Source: Xestospongia bergquistia (taxonomy: Eukaryota; Porifera; Demospongiae; Haplosclerida; Petrosiidae). Taken from it: a stretch of DNA of 64,000 bases. A program made the translations under genes and the position numbers. Location of the stretch: NCBI GenBank assembly GCA_963965975.1, contig OZ014413.1, positions 2,738,001-2,802,000 on the forward strand, in the 5' to 3' direction. Below, one piece after another: positions 48,892 to 61,107 of this stretch (position 1 is the first letter of the stretch; each line of letters begins with the position of its first letter). The notes beneath the pieces are model-generated. The model saw only the letters and a list, made by a program, of their open reading frames with translations, was not told the DNA's origin and searched no databases.

Positions 48892-51800
48892 TTGTTTGTA
48901 CAAACAAATGACAGACGAAGCTAAAAACAATTTAAAAATTTCAAGATTCTCAAAGAAGGTACAATAAAGAAAACTATGTGCTTCATATTATAATTTAAGT
49001 CATATATGATATAGTTTATGCCATATATATTATTGTCATAACTATGTTGTGATAACTTACAAATTAATCCTAAACAAGTAGTCTTTGTATTAGAAGTTTT
49101 GGAATAAGAAGTGTTGTAAGCTAAAGGAAATATTTTTTATATTTTAACATATTTATTGAATGTTGTCTTAAAATGTATTATACTATTGTAATAAATATTA
49201 TACTCTAGTAGGTCTAAGAATATAGTATAGATGGTGTTAAAGAAGCAAATGCTGTGATGAGCCTACAATTGTAAATAAGTATACAGATATTTAATGCTTG
49301 TTATAAAAGTATCGCAGTAATTGTATTCATGTGTAAAGTACTCTAGTAAAAAGTAAAGTCAAGATTGAACAAGCCTTCAAATTATTTATTAAAATTATTA
49401 TATTGATTTTATTTTAAGGTATAATGTCTCTTTCCATCTATAAACAATACAATAATACAAATTAATTGTACGATCACTTACTACATGTGACTGTAACATC
49501 ATTAGAGTGGGAACAACTAATCACTGAATTCAAGGGACAGGAATTTGTATCACCATAACATATGGTAAAGGAAGTACTAAACATGTTTATACTCCAAATT
49601 GGTTGACTAGAATTACTAGGTCTGAAACAATACAAATATTGAAACATTTATTTGGCCAGCAATAATATTACTAACATATAATTGAGATGATTATAATTAT
49701 AGAAACTGTTATATCCCAGTTGTCTACAGACAGTTTCAGCTTCATTAGAACTAAATCTATCATCACATATTCTTCCCCACTGTCCATTACAATAGACCTC
49801 TACACGCCCTTGATTGGAATAACTATTCCCATGAAGACGTATCATACCAGGAAATGGATTACTGTTCCAGATTCTAGTGGTAACTATAACAAAAACTATA
49901 AGTATTAAGGAAATATTTATACACTTACAACAGTACACAGTAGCATCATAATGATTAGAACATCTACTATCAATATATGTAGAGAAAAAATAACACTGAA
50001 ATATAGTCAAATAGTCACTATTGGTGCAGTTGAGGCCATCCATTGTTGTAGATAGACTATCAATGCCATAACTAAACAAAAAAATGAAATTATATGTTAT
50101 AACTAGCTACATCTAACCTCTTTAATCCAGCTCTAGAGTAACTTGATGCTCCAGTATATCCCAATTGATGACAGATCACATTAGCTTCAACATTATTGTA
50201 GGAGTAGTCATAACAGATATTACCCCATTCATTATTGTAATAGACCCTCACAATACCATAGTAATAGGATGATGAGGTATACCCATTACGATATAAAGTG
50301 ATAGCACCACTTTGAGGAACATCATCTAGATGAAATAAATCAACATATTGTACTAAAGAATAAACTAAAGGAAGTAATTAAAACCTTTTTTCAATCACAT
50401 ATTACTATTGTCTGCATATACTAATGAATAATTTATTCAAGAAAAGCTAAAACAATTTACTAACTTCAGGATACACATTTGTTATGTCATAAAAAAGGTA
50501 CAATAAAGGAAACTATGTAGCTTGTAATATAATTTAAGTCATATATAATATAGTCATAACTTTGTTGTGATAACTTACAAATTAATCCTAAACAAGTTGT
50601 CTGTGTATTAGAAGGTTTTGAGCTAGAAGTGTTGTAAGCTAAAGAAACAATTTAAATTATAATCTACATATTTATTGAGTTTTATCTGTTAAAACATAAA
50701 AAATCATTATAATAATCAGTCTAAAAATATATTTTAGATGATGACAAGGAAACAAATCCTGTGATATGTATATAATTGATAATAACTATACAGATCAAAA
50801 TTAGAATCTGGCATAAATGCATCAACTGATTGTATTGATCTTATTGCCATTTGATAGTTTGTTGATACTATCACTTACTACATTTTATAATAACATCTTC
50901 AGTGTGGGAACAGTTAGTCGCTGAAGTTAATGGACAGGAATTTCTAGTACCATAACATGTGTCAGAGGATGAACTAGACATGTACGTACTCCAAATAGGT
51001 TGACTGGAACTACCAGATCTATTATAGTTATACAATAACCTGTAATCATTACAATCATGCTTAACAGCATTATACAGTAATGTCTGAATAATTATTACTT
51101 CTTACACTTACAGGCTGAATGGATCATTACTGTAGTAACTGTTATATCCCAGTTGTTTACAGATTGTTTGAGCATCAGTAGAACTAAATCCATTATCACA
51201 TATTGTTCCCCACTGTCCATTACAATAGACTTCAACACGTCCTTCATTTGGAAAACTACCTCCCTGAAGACGTATCATACCAGAGAATGGATTACTGTTC
51301 CAGATCCTAGTAGTATCTGTGACAGATATTATAAATGTATGTAAAACATAAACTCACAGCAGAAGACAGTAGCATCATAAGAGTTAGTATTAATACATCC
51401 ACTATCAATGATAGTAGAGAATGAACATTGAAAGATAGTGAGGTAGCTATTACTATCACAGTCAAGGTCATTCATTTTCATAGACAGAGTGTCAGTGCCA
51501 TATCTAGAAAGATATATTTAGAACCTGATATTTCAAATCAGACTACATGCATAATTATAACTTCTAACCTCACTATTCCTGCTCTAGAGTAACTAGAGAC
51601 TCCAGTATATCCCAATTGATGACAAATGACATTAGCTTCAATAAAACTGTAGTAGTAATCACTACAGATATTACCCCATTCATTATTGTAATAGACTCTC
51701 ACAATACCATGGTAATAGGATGGTGATGTATATCCATTACGATATAGAATAATAGCACCATTTCTTGGATGAGCTAGATAGAGATAGATCAATATACTCA

Positions 51801-54800
51801 AACTATCAACTAATAGAAGAAAACACAAATTTGTGTACAAACTAAGTGAATTAATATTATTCAAACAGTGCTAGTAATAATTGTACATTCTCATAAATCA
51901 ATACAAACATTGAACACTGAACAAAATTATTTAACTTGTAATAGCTTTAGCAAAATTCAGTGTAATGAAATGAAGAAGCTGGTTTTAAAAGCTATACTTT
52001 TCAATAAGTTGAAAGAACCAAGATGAACACTAGCAAAAGATAGGATGACATTTCAGTAGATGATCAATATAATCAACACAAGCTTGTTAGCAAGGTTAAG
52101 TTTTATAAATAAAAAATAAGTGAATAATATAACCGAAGTCATAATTTATAATTATAATTAATTATCACTTACAAATTAGTCCAGAACAAGTAGTCATTGT
52201 ATTAGATGATTTGGAATAAGAAGTGCTGTAAGCTAAAGGAAATATTGTACATGTATCAAAATATTTAATCAGATTCTTTTTCTTATGATTAAAAATATAT
52301 TGCAAGCTGGAATAGTTCATGCTAATAAGTATGGATTGAATTGAAATACTTGCTATAAATACATTCCCATAATTTTGTAGATAAATAGCACTTTGTTGAT
52401 GAACAATAAGGTCAAGATTGAATAGAATAAAATATTATATTACTTGTAATTTAGCCTTTCATATATTGGGCTACTATAACGATGACTATTGCTAAAGAAG
52501 TCATAGTATCTACCAAAAAAATAATTAAAAACGTCATTTCTATATTAAAAGTTAGCTAAATAATAAATTTATTCAAATACCAAAGCAATATTGATTTAAG
52601 GTATCATCTTTGAAAATTAATATAAATAGTAATTAATAATAATAATAATTAATAATTAAATACTAGTAATTGTTGATGATTATGGTAGGATTATTTAAGA
52701 ATTTTAAGATTTATCTTAATGAATTAACAGCATTTTTTTCGTCATTATAATAGTTAATTAGTTGATACTATCACTTACTACATTCGACAGTAGCAAAAAA
52801 GGAACAACTACTAACTGAACTTAGAATAGTTCATGATAATTTATATAGATTGAATGAAAATACTTGCTACAAATACATTGCAATACTTTTATAGATAAAT
52901 AGCACTTTGTTGAATAATAAGGTCAAGATTGAATAGAATACAATATTAGATTACTTGTATTTTAATCTTTCATATATTGGGCTACTATAACTATGACTAT
53001 AACTAAAGAAGTCATAGTACCTACCAAAGTTAAAGTTAAAAGAAATTTCATTTCTACACCAAAACTAACCTAAATAATAAATTTAATCCAATACTAAAAC
53101 AACATTGATTTAAGGTAACATCTTTGAAGATAAATATAAATAGTAATTAATAATAATAATAATTAATAATTATTTAATAGTAATTGTTGATGATTATGCA
53201 GGATTATTTAACAATTTAATTTTAAGATTTATCTTAATGAATTAACAACATTTCTCTTCAGCATTACAATAGTTAATTAGTTGATAATATCACTTACTAC
53301 ATTCTACAATAGCAAAGTAGGAACAAGTAGTAACTGAACTTGATGGACAGGAGTTTCTAGTACCATAACATGTGTCAGAGGAAGCACTAGACATGTTTGT
53401 ACTCCAAATTGGTTGACTGGAACTATCAGATCTATTATTGTGATACAATAACCTATAATGCTGGTATATCATTAAAAACCATTTAATGGATAAATTAACA
53501 TCTATATAATTACTAGTTCTTACATTAATTGACTGGAATAACCATTATAATGGTTATATCCTAGTTGTTTACAGATAGTCAGAGCATTAGTGGAACTAAA
53601 TCCATTATCACATATTGTTCCCCATTGTCCATTACAGTAGACTTCCACGCGTCCTTCATTAGAATATTTACCTTGATGAAGACGTATCATACCAGCAAAA
53701 GGATTACTGTTCCAGATCCTAGTGGCATCTACAACAAGTGTAACTAATGCTAAATATCTATTTATAGACTTACAGCAGTAGACAGTAGCATCATAAGAGT
53801 TAGTATTATTACATACATTATCAATGTATGTATCAAACAAACACTGAAATATAGTGCGGTATGTGCTATTAGCACAGTCAAGGTCATCAATCTTCATAGA
53901 CAGAGTGTCAGTGCCATAACTAAACAGAGATATTTAAAACGTGATTTACATGCGTCATTATAAATTCTAACCTCACTAATCCAGCTCTAGAGTAACTTGA
54001 TGCTCCAGTATATCCCAATTGATGACAGATAACATTAGCTTCAGCAGAACTGTAGGAGTAGTCATCACAGATATTACCCCATTCATTATTATAGTAGACC
54101 CTGACAATACCATAGTAATAGGATGGTGAAGTATACCCATTACGATACAGCCTTATTGCACCATTTGTTAAAGCTATAGTATAATAAAAGTCAATAAATT
54201 TGATCTTTCATAGAAATTTTTATAATTAACTCCATGTCTACTTTAACTACATGGTTTACATAGTGAATAACTATAATATTGCTTAAATGTGAGGTCTGCT
54301 TGTACATTTAGTGTAGGAAGACAAACAAGAAATGTATTACTCTTTTTTAATCTAGCATTTGAACACTGTCTATACATTTCAGTTTCATTCACCCTTATTC
54401 TCAATTAAGCATTAATTTATTTGAATTTTAATTCTATTATATAAAGTATTGATATACATCTATTAAAATTTCAATTCATTGAGCAGAAAAAAATATAGTT
54501 TTATCACAATAGTAATAGGTAGTAATGGTGTGAATAATGTAATTATTAATATGAATATAATAATTAGAGCATGGTATAACTTAAAAGCATAACAACATAA
54601 TTATGATATCACTTTGCTATTAATAATAGACATAATCTCAATTAGTTTTTGATCAATATATATTTCTTGTCAAGTGAATAAATTATTACATTGATAGTTA
54701 ATAAACAAACACTTTTACATCAGTTTAATATGCATCTGTTAATTATACTGATTTAGTATAATAATATGATTAAGATCACAAAGATTGAAAGTGTACATTG

Positions 54801-57800
54801 GAAAATATATAGCTATTATATAAACAAACAGATGTAGATGTTTTAACTACTTTGTAATCTTACTTAATGCAGCTGTGTGGTTAGATAATAAGACCTTAAC
54901 AAAACAATACCACATACAATACATACAATTACTGAAATGCTACAATGCAATGTTAACATTATTTTGTTATATCCTGTAGAAATTTCTGGTAGTAATAAAT
55001 TGACAGAACAGTGTTATTAATATTTGCTGATGTGGTTTTAGTTGATCAAACTCAGTACACCTAGGATGCCTAAGATGTAATCTGTTAAATGACTAAGCAA
55101 TTTATTATAGCTTTTAGCTACATATCATATATTAACTTCAACTTCAACTTATAACACATTGTTAAACTTACTATAAATAAAGGTAAATCAAATCCAGCAG
55201 TAATAAATTTATTTATACTGTTTTAATTCTAATCAAGTAGAATTACTACTATTCAGATTAAATGCACATAACAGCTAAAACCTAAGCATATGTAAACATG
55301 TTACATTGTCTGCATCATATGACTTTAAAATGTATATAATCTAATAAGTGACAGTTAATTTACATTACTTAGCAAATGTCATTAACATACATGGCTATTA
55401 GTACAAGAATATAGTTTTAAAGTTATTAAATAGTACCTGAGTGAGAACAAATTAGAGCATAAGTTCATAAATTCATATAGGTATTCTTAAATGTATTTTA
55501 AAGGCATAAATGAAAAATTAAAGAAAACTTACTTATTTTAAAGTAAAATAGTATAATGTGTCATCATGTTAACCTTAAAATAAATTTTAAACATCATTTA
55601 AGATTAACATGATGACGACAGTTTGGATTATATCACTGGTGTCATTTTCACTCCATTCATAGACTGCATGAATCTTACAAAATAATTGAAATGTACATAA
55701 CAATCCATAGAAAAATGGTTGGTCCAGCTAGCTCTTATAGTATAAAATAAAATCATTAACCATTAGCAATTTAAACAATCAATCCCAGAGTACATTAGTA
55801 ATCATAACAGCATTTTGTTTACTTTTTAAAACAAAATAAGTTAAGGTGTTAAGAGTTCATTTATTTTGGTGTATATACCATTAGTCATGTCAGTTTAATA
55901 ACCACTATTAAGCAAATTGTCTAAAAAAGGAACTTTTGGGCTATATTAGACTAGAACAATGTGATTCAACACAGCAGGCACACATAAGTGTATAAACAAA
56001 TAGATGGAATTGTTTTAACTGTTTTATGATGTAGATGTGTGATTAGATAACAATACACTCACAAAACAATATTAATGTTACTATAAATCAAAATGAAATA
56101 ATGTAATAATATGATACTAATATTATCCTATTATCATGGGGTGAGCCACATTTATAATTTTATATATGATTTGTATAATTATTCAAATGCTACAATGAAA
56201 TATTAAAATTATTTTACTAAGAGAAATTTATGTTAGTAATAATTTTTCAGTATTATATGCTTTGATGTGGTTTTAGTTAGACAAATTGAATAAACCTAAG
56301 ATGAATTCTGCTATTAATGCAGAGTTGGTCACATTATAGCATACTTATATTAAAGACTATCATCCTAACAAAAGTCCCCTAACTTGTAAATGACTAAGCA
56401 ATTTATTATAACCATGAAATAGATCATGTATAAAAATTTTAATTAATTATGGAACAATGTTAAACATACAAGTAAATAAAGTTAAATCCTGTGAATAAAG
56501 TATACTTAGATAGCTACAACCAAGTTAAATTAAAATGCAAATTAAATACATAATTAACTGTTTGCATTATAAGGCAAAAATATTTTTATTAGCATTACTG
56601 TTCAGATTGAATGTGCATTAACAGCTAAAAACATATATATACATGTTGCATTGTCTACATCATATGGCCAAAAAATGTATATACTCATTTTAATAAACAA
56701 TGAGAAAAATTGGGTTAAAAAACTGTTACTTTCATGCTTGAGAACTACATTATTGCAATTATGTAATTGTGTTGATACAAATATAATTCCCAGACAGTGA
56801 TATTCAGTAGCTCTTTTTCGCTTCAAACTGGCATTAGTTTTATTGTTCTTGACATATTTGACTATCTGTAATTTCTACATGTATACTGTAAAACTGATTA
56901 TCACAATTATTTCTGATCCAAATAAGTAAACATAATACTTTTTTATTTCCATATGATTGACTGTTTATATAGCTAATAGTTGGAATTAACAATGATTTGT
57001 TTTTTGTCTTACACAAAATGAGATGCTGGATTATACAAGGCTGTCTGTAACTGATGAGTTTATATATATGTTCTTCAATGTATTTTGTAGGGATACATAA
57101 AAAATTTAAAACAAACCTATTTATTTTAAAAGTACAATTATATCATAAAGTACCATCATATTAACCTTAAAATAAATTTTTAACCGTATTTAACGTTAAT
57201 AAGATGAAAGTTTAGATTATATTACTGTTGCCAGTTTTACACCATTCATGGATATAATTTAGTTGCATGCATATTTATAAAATATATTGAAATGTATATA
57301 TGAATCCATAGTAACAATCCTAGCCTTTACTTATCTAAGAAGAGAAATAAAATCATTACTACTTCTAACCATTAGCTGTATAAACAGTCATCCCCACAGT
57401 ACATTAGTAATCATAACAAGATGCTGTTTATTTTTTTTAACAAAACAAGTTAAGGTGTTAAGAGTTCGTTGATTTTGTTACATATGCCATTAGACATGTT
57501 ATTTTAATATCCAATATTAGGCAAGTTGTGTAAAAAGGATCTTTTTGGGATATTAGAGTACATTATGTAGAACAATATGATTCAATACAGCAGGGACAAT
57601 TAAGTGTTTTAACAAATAGATGGATTTGTTTTAACTGCTTTATAATTTAATCAATGATGTGTGATCAGATAATAGTACAGTAACAAAACAATACTACATT
57701 TTATTATAAATCAATATAAAAAAAAATAATATGATGACATCATGATGTTATTACTCATGAGTGAGTATATATAATTTTATTTATGATATCTATAATTTCT

Positions 57801-59051
57801 TAAATGCTACAATGTAGTATTATAATTGTATTGTTATGTCCTAAAAGAAGTTTATGTTAGTAATGATCTTTCAGTATTATATGCTTTTGATGTGGTTTTG
57901 GTTGAACAAACTCAGTATACCCAGGATGTAATCTGTTATTAATGCAGAGTTGATCACATTATAGCATTCTTATATTAAATATATCACATGAGTAGAGTAT
58001 ACTTAGATAGTTACAAACAAGCTAAATTAATATACAAATTAAGTGTACAATTAACTTTCAGTATATTATAAGGTAGATTTATTTTCACTGTCTTAATGAA
58101 GTAGAGTTACTACTGTTCAGATTGAATGTGCATTAACAACTGAAAGCTAAACACATATAAGCATGTTACATTGTCTACATTACATGACTTAAAAATGCAA
58201 AAAGTCTAATAAACATCCATAGGATTGTGCAGCAATATAATGCAATCCACTTTCAGACAAGTTGTGTAAAACAGCTTTTTGCACTACATTAGAAAACATT
58301 ATAAAACTATGCAATGAAATGCAGCAGGCATGCTCCAAACTACAAAATTGATGCATTGCTTAAGAACTATATTATTGTATTCATAATTATAATTGTATTG
58401 TTACAACATAATTTCCAGACAGCGTGATTCAACAGCTGTTTTTGCTTCAATCCGGTAATGCATTAAAAGTGTTTAATATCATTGACTATCTATTATCATA
58501 GGATTGTGCAGCAATATATTGAAATCCAGTATTAGGCAAGTTGTGAAAAAAAGGATATTTAAAATACATTAGAGTAGAATAATGCAATGAAGTGCAGCAG
58601 GCATACCCTGAACTCCAAAATTGACAAATGTGTCACAACCTACAACTCACAAAACTGTATAAATATGTACTAGTTTGTCTGCAAATGTAATCAACCTCAA
58701 ACATGCCCCAACTTTATGCTTTCATTATATATATATATATATATATATATATAACTGTTTTTATATATATAATTGGTAAAAGAAATGTCTATATAACTTG
58801 ATAGATTATTATTATTAGTAGTAGTAATAGTGTAAATAGCATTATTAAAACAAGAAGTGAAATTTATAAGTACAGACCTACATAGATATCATTAAAACTT
58901 ACCAATTTGTCACTTAACTAACAGTATTTATGCTGTCACTACTGAAACAGTAAGCTGGAAGATTTGTACACTTACCATATGAAGAGTAAACTGAATAAGT
59001 CAATAGAATTGCAAGAAGGAAAACAACAGAGAGCTGCTGCTCTTCAGCCAT
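40665..59051 (-). CDS. SRCR gene 2: transmembrane receptor with 18 SRCR domains
   Basis: I reconstructed 47 exons with GT-AG introns, from ATG at 59049-59051 to the stop at 40665-40667: a signal exon, nine five-exon cassettes and a membrane/tail exon. The coding length is 7632 bases (2543 residues plus stop), exactly in frame. The domain order matches gene 1: signal peptide, alternating A and B SRCR domains with a one-cysteine linker every two domains, membrane helix, tyrosine-rich tail. Cassettes 1-4 pair with gene 1 cassettes 1-4, and cassettes 8-9 with 13-14. The middle block has three cassettes against eight in gene 1. Same strand and same flanks indicate a tandem duplication of the whole locus. 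A cell-surface recognition role is inferred from the family. Confidence 0.9.
41502..42548 (-). CDS. SRCR gene 2, cassette 9 (membrane-proximal)
   Basis: Exons: 42335-42548 (A1, 214 bases), 42133-42278 (A2), 41875-42079 (B1), 41685-41824 (B2), 41502-41582 (81-base terminal linker/stalk). Exon lengths are identical to gene 1 cassette 14. Confidence 0.88.
42703..44013 (-). CDS. SRCR gene 2, cassette 8
   Basis: Exons: 43806-44013 (A1), 43622-43761 (A2, 140 bases), 43371-43575 (B1), 42862-43001 (B2), 42703-42762 (linker). The intron between B1 and B2 (43002-43370) is about 140 bases longer than in gene 1 cassette 13, because gene 1 lacks the segment near 43170-43330. Confidence 0.88.
44133..45230 (-). 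CDS. SRCR gene 2, cassette 7
   Basis: Exons: 45023-45230 (A1), 44825-44970 (A2), 44575-44779 (B1), 44267-44406 (B2), 44133-44192 (linker). Standard 759-base cassette. A2 has 'ATVHC' where most have 'ATVYC'. Confidence 0.9.
45349..46456 (-). CDS. SRCR gene 2, cassette 6
   Basis: Exons: 46249-46456 (A1), 46051-46196 (A2), 45801-46005 (B1), 45495-45634 (B2), 45349-45408 (linker). Standard length. B2 begins 'PVNSSQPIW' (reading from the split codon), whereas neighbours have 'SGNSSQPIW'. Confidence 0.9.
46575..47665 (-). CDS. SRCR gene 2, cassette 5
   Basis: Exons: 47455-47665 (A1, 211 bases, extra Asp in 'CDDDVYYSS'), 47265-47410 (A2), 47015-47219 (B1), 46709-46848 (B2), 46575-46634 (linker). 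The extra codon keeps frame (762 bases). It shares the 'VYYSS' variant with cassette 4, again suggesting exchange between neighbours. Confidence 0.9.
47797..48776 (-). CDS. SRCR gene 2, cassette 4
   Basis: Exons: 48566-48776 (A1, 211 bases), 48376-48515 (A2, 140 bases), 48125-48332 (B1, 208 bases), 47931-48070 (B2), 47797-47856 (linker). It pairs with gene 1 cassette 4, which has the same A2 loss and B1 gain. A (TA)n microsatellite at about 48844-48887 lies in the next intron upstream. Confidence 0.88.
49061..50325 (-). CDS. SRCR gene 2, cassette 3
   Basis: Exons: 50118-50325 (A1), 49929-50071 (A2, 143 bases), 49676-49883 (B1, 208 bases), 49482-49621 (B2), 49061-49120 (linker). A2 has an extra Phe ('YFFSTYID') and a shortened loop ('RCSNHYD'). 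In B1, 'GRICDDRF' replaces the usual 'GTICDNGF'. This is one of the most divergent cassettes but has no break. Confidence 0.87.
50579..51773 (-). CDS. SRCR gene 2, cassette 2
   Basis: Exons: 51569-51773 (A1, 205 bases), 51358-51503 (A2), 51112-51316 (B1), 50879-51018 (B2), 50579-50638 (linker). Exon lengths are identical to gene 1 cassette 2. Confidence 0.88.
52183..54173 (-). CDS. SRCR gene 2, cassette 1 (N-terminal)
   Basis: Exons: 53972-54173 (A1, 202 bases), 53774-53919 (A2), 53524-53728 (B1), 53298-53431 (B2, 134 bases), 52183-52242 (linker). The B2-to-linker intron (52243-53297) is 1055 bases against 543 in gene 1, owing to an internal tandem duplication that includes part of B2. Confidence 0.88.
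52311..53340. repeat. Direct duplication of about 515 bp in SRCR gene 2, cassette 1
   Basis: 52311-52824 is repeated as 52825 to about 53340, with moderate divergence. Both copies begin AATAGTTCAT and end in B2 exon sequence at '..ACTGAACTT'. Gene 1 has a single copy, so the duplication is specific to gene 2. Confidence 0.8.
52779..52823 (-). pseudogene. Truncated B2 exon remnant in intron
   Basis: About 45 bases matching the 3' end of the cassette 1 B2 exon, with an intact GTAAGTG donor but no acceptor or 5' part, because the duplication breakpoint falls inside the exon. It is probably not spliced in. Confidence 0.75.
54174..58975 (-). other. Intron 1 of SRCR gene 2 with degenerate internal repeats
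   Basis: 4.8 kb, collinear with intron 1 of gene 1. The first 1 kb beside cassette 1 (54174 to about 55150) is almost identical to 28782 to about 29750, while the rest is more diverged with indels. The same families of internal repeats occur, and a (TA)n run lies at about 58725-58753. No exon is supported; the open frames at 56602-56826 and 57287-57472 are rejected. Confidence 0.6.
58976..59051 (-). CDS. SRCR gene 2 signal-peptide exon
   Basis: 76 coding bases with the same boundaries and GTAAGTG donor as gene 1. The peptide '[20 protein letters not shown]' is followed by VYSSY, which supports the start codon by conservation. Confidence 0.85.
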
Positions 59052-59089
59052 CACTGCAACTAAGCGAGACTGCGAGATTGTGCTTTAGC

Positions 59090-59104
59090 ATGACGTCATA
59101 TATA
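59090..59104 (-). promoter_or_regulatory. CRE-like palindrome and TATA box of SRCR gene 2
   Basis: ATGACGTCAT followed on the minus strand's upstream side by TATATA, same spacing to the start codon as in gene 1. The flanking 60 or so bases are also conserved. Confidence 0.5.
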
Positions 59105-59521
59105 GGAAGGAATCTTAACATTTAGTTATGAATATCAAATTGTAGTTGATAAGAGATTTCTTTCGCGTCAGTGCCGGAAGCTCTTGCATGGTAACTTTGT
59201 AATTCTTAAGGAAGGACTAAAGATATTAGTAAAGATTGTTGCAGCTATACATGTGTTCAAGGTACACACACTATGATGTTTATAATAATAGTTTAAACTG
59301 ACGTATATAGACCTATTTAAAGCACCTACTTGTCATCATCGAGTTTTTCACAGCTAGTAAGACATGAGATAACGTTAGAAAGTGTTATTAAAATGAAGAA
59401 ATGGGAACTAGTAAACAGCCAAATTGTTCTTTTTGATTCTTTTTTCTTATTTTATGTCTTATATTAACATAAATACTACTTATTATTCATTGATTTTCAT
59501 CGTCTAAATCCTAATTTAAAA

Positions 59522-59557
59522 ATGGTGGTAAGTACTATGTCACTGAATATAGAAAAT
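59522..59557 (+). CDS. Possible first coding exon of a divergent gene
   Basis: Twelve codons, MVVSTMSLNIEN, ending at a GTAAGT donor, about 470 bases from the SRCR gene 2 start codon and on the opposite strand. The paralogous site reads MVVSTMSQNTEK once its inserted element is removed. No downstream exon could be assigned with confidence, and the candidate relatives on this strand are decayed. Weak support. Confidence 0.25.
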
Positions 59558-61107
59558 GTAAGTATTAGATACAAATACTATAATAGTAACAGCATATTAA
59601 TGCGTGAAATGTACCAATATTTATGTTAATTTTTGTTTTCTGATGACACTTTGTAATATATTATGCCACAGCTCTAAATAATTATTTGTCCATGGTCTGT
59701 TTGTCAGTTTATGTTATAGTTATAGGAACATTCCACTTAGCCTTAGGTAGGTGTAGAACGAGCCAGATATATTAAGTCCCAAGGTATTATCTTGATATTG
59801 TACTTGCAATCCTATTGTTTGTATTTTATGTATATAATTGACATGATAGTAACACCTCTGAAATTGTGTATTTGGAAAAGTATAATGCTTACTTTGTGGG
59901 AGCTAGCTCAAAATCAGTAAAGAAATTTTGAGGATTTACAGTTATAGTGCATTAACCTTCTGTCTAGTTAATAGCCTTTAATATGTATTTCATGTTTATT
60001 TGGAAGGAAGACATAGACTAGAGGGTGCTATTCATCATACCTAAATCATCAAATATGTCATTACTGGATAAGGGATTGTAGTTGGTGCAATAACTTGGAG
60101 ATCAAAGTTCTATTGTTAATGATTCTTATTTACAGCTGGAATATTATTTGTATCATCTTATTAATATTATTAAAATTGAGCATTCTTTAATTGATATTGT
60201 ACAAAAAGAATGGAAAAAGGTAACAACAAAACATTAAAGAATAACAAAAATGTAGAATGGTAATGATGAAAAAAGAAGAAACAAGATAGGGATGAATACA
60301 CAATGACATACATAAATAAACTTGCAAAAAAATAAATGAAAGACTGTTAGCTACAACTTGAAAATTAAATATTGCTATATACAATTTTAATTGACATGTA
60401 TCTGAAATGAATAAAAGTTCATAAGTAATACATATCAATTAAGAAGAGTTTTGAACAATTACATTAGAAAAGGTCTGTGCTTTGTGTTTGTATAAGTGTT
60501 TAGTTTCTCTCACTATGTAGCTGGGATGTATTACTTTTACTAATTTAAAACGCTTTGTTTTATATAATTGATGTTGTGCAGTATTTAAAATAGTATGTTA
60601 TAATTATGTATACATACAACCAATGAAGATAGAATGTATGTTGCAGTCAATACAATAAACGCACATACTTACATATATACAATTTTGTGGTATTTAATCT
60701 ACCCCCATGCATGTAATGTTTATAATGATAAGTTATACAAATCTTTTTGCTATTAAATTTGCATTGAAAAATTTTCTTCTTTTTGATGAAAGATCAAAAT
60801 TATTTTATTGAAAATGTTTTCATCACGAACATAGATGGCTAGTTAAAAACTATATTTGAACATCAAATTAAAGGTTTTTTTTAAAGAAAAAATTAATTTC
60901 ATCAACAACTATCATGTTTATATATGTGAATACAATTTTAAAAGGTAAAATAAAAGGGTGTAGCAAAAGAAAGAAACATAACACAATGGAAACCAAAACT
61001 ATCATGACAAAGTTTTAACAATAGTAAAACAAAAAATGAATAAAAATATATTTTAACTTGTAATACAATAGTCAAAAAAAAGGTTTAAAAAGTTACAGTA
61101 GTGTATC
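59558..61107. other. Intergenic, homologous to 34.56-37.1 kb
   Basis: Collinear with the region to the right of SRCR gene 1 but shorter: the segment equivalent to about 35480-36430, which holds the decayed plus-strand exons, is absent. No coding region was seen; the 83-codon minus-strand frame at 60187-60438 is not conserved as protein. Confidence 0.5.
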
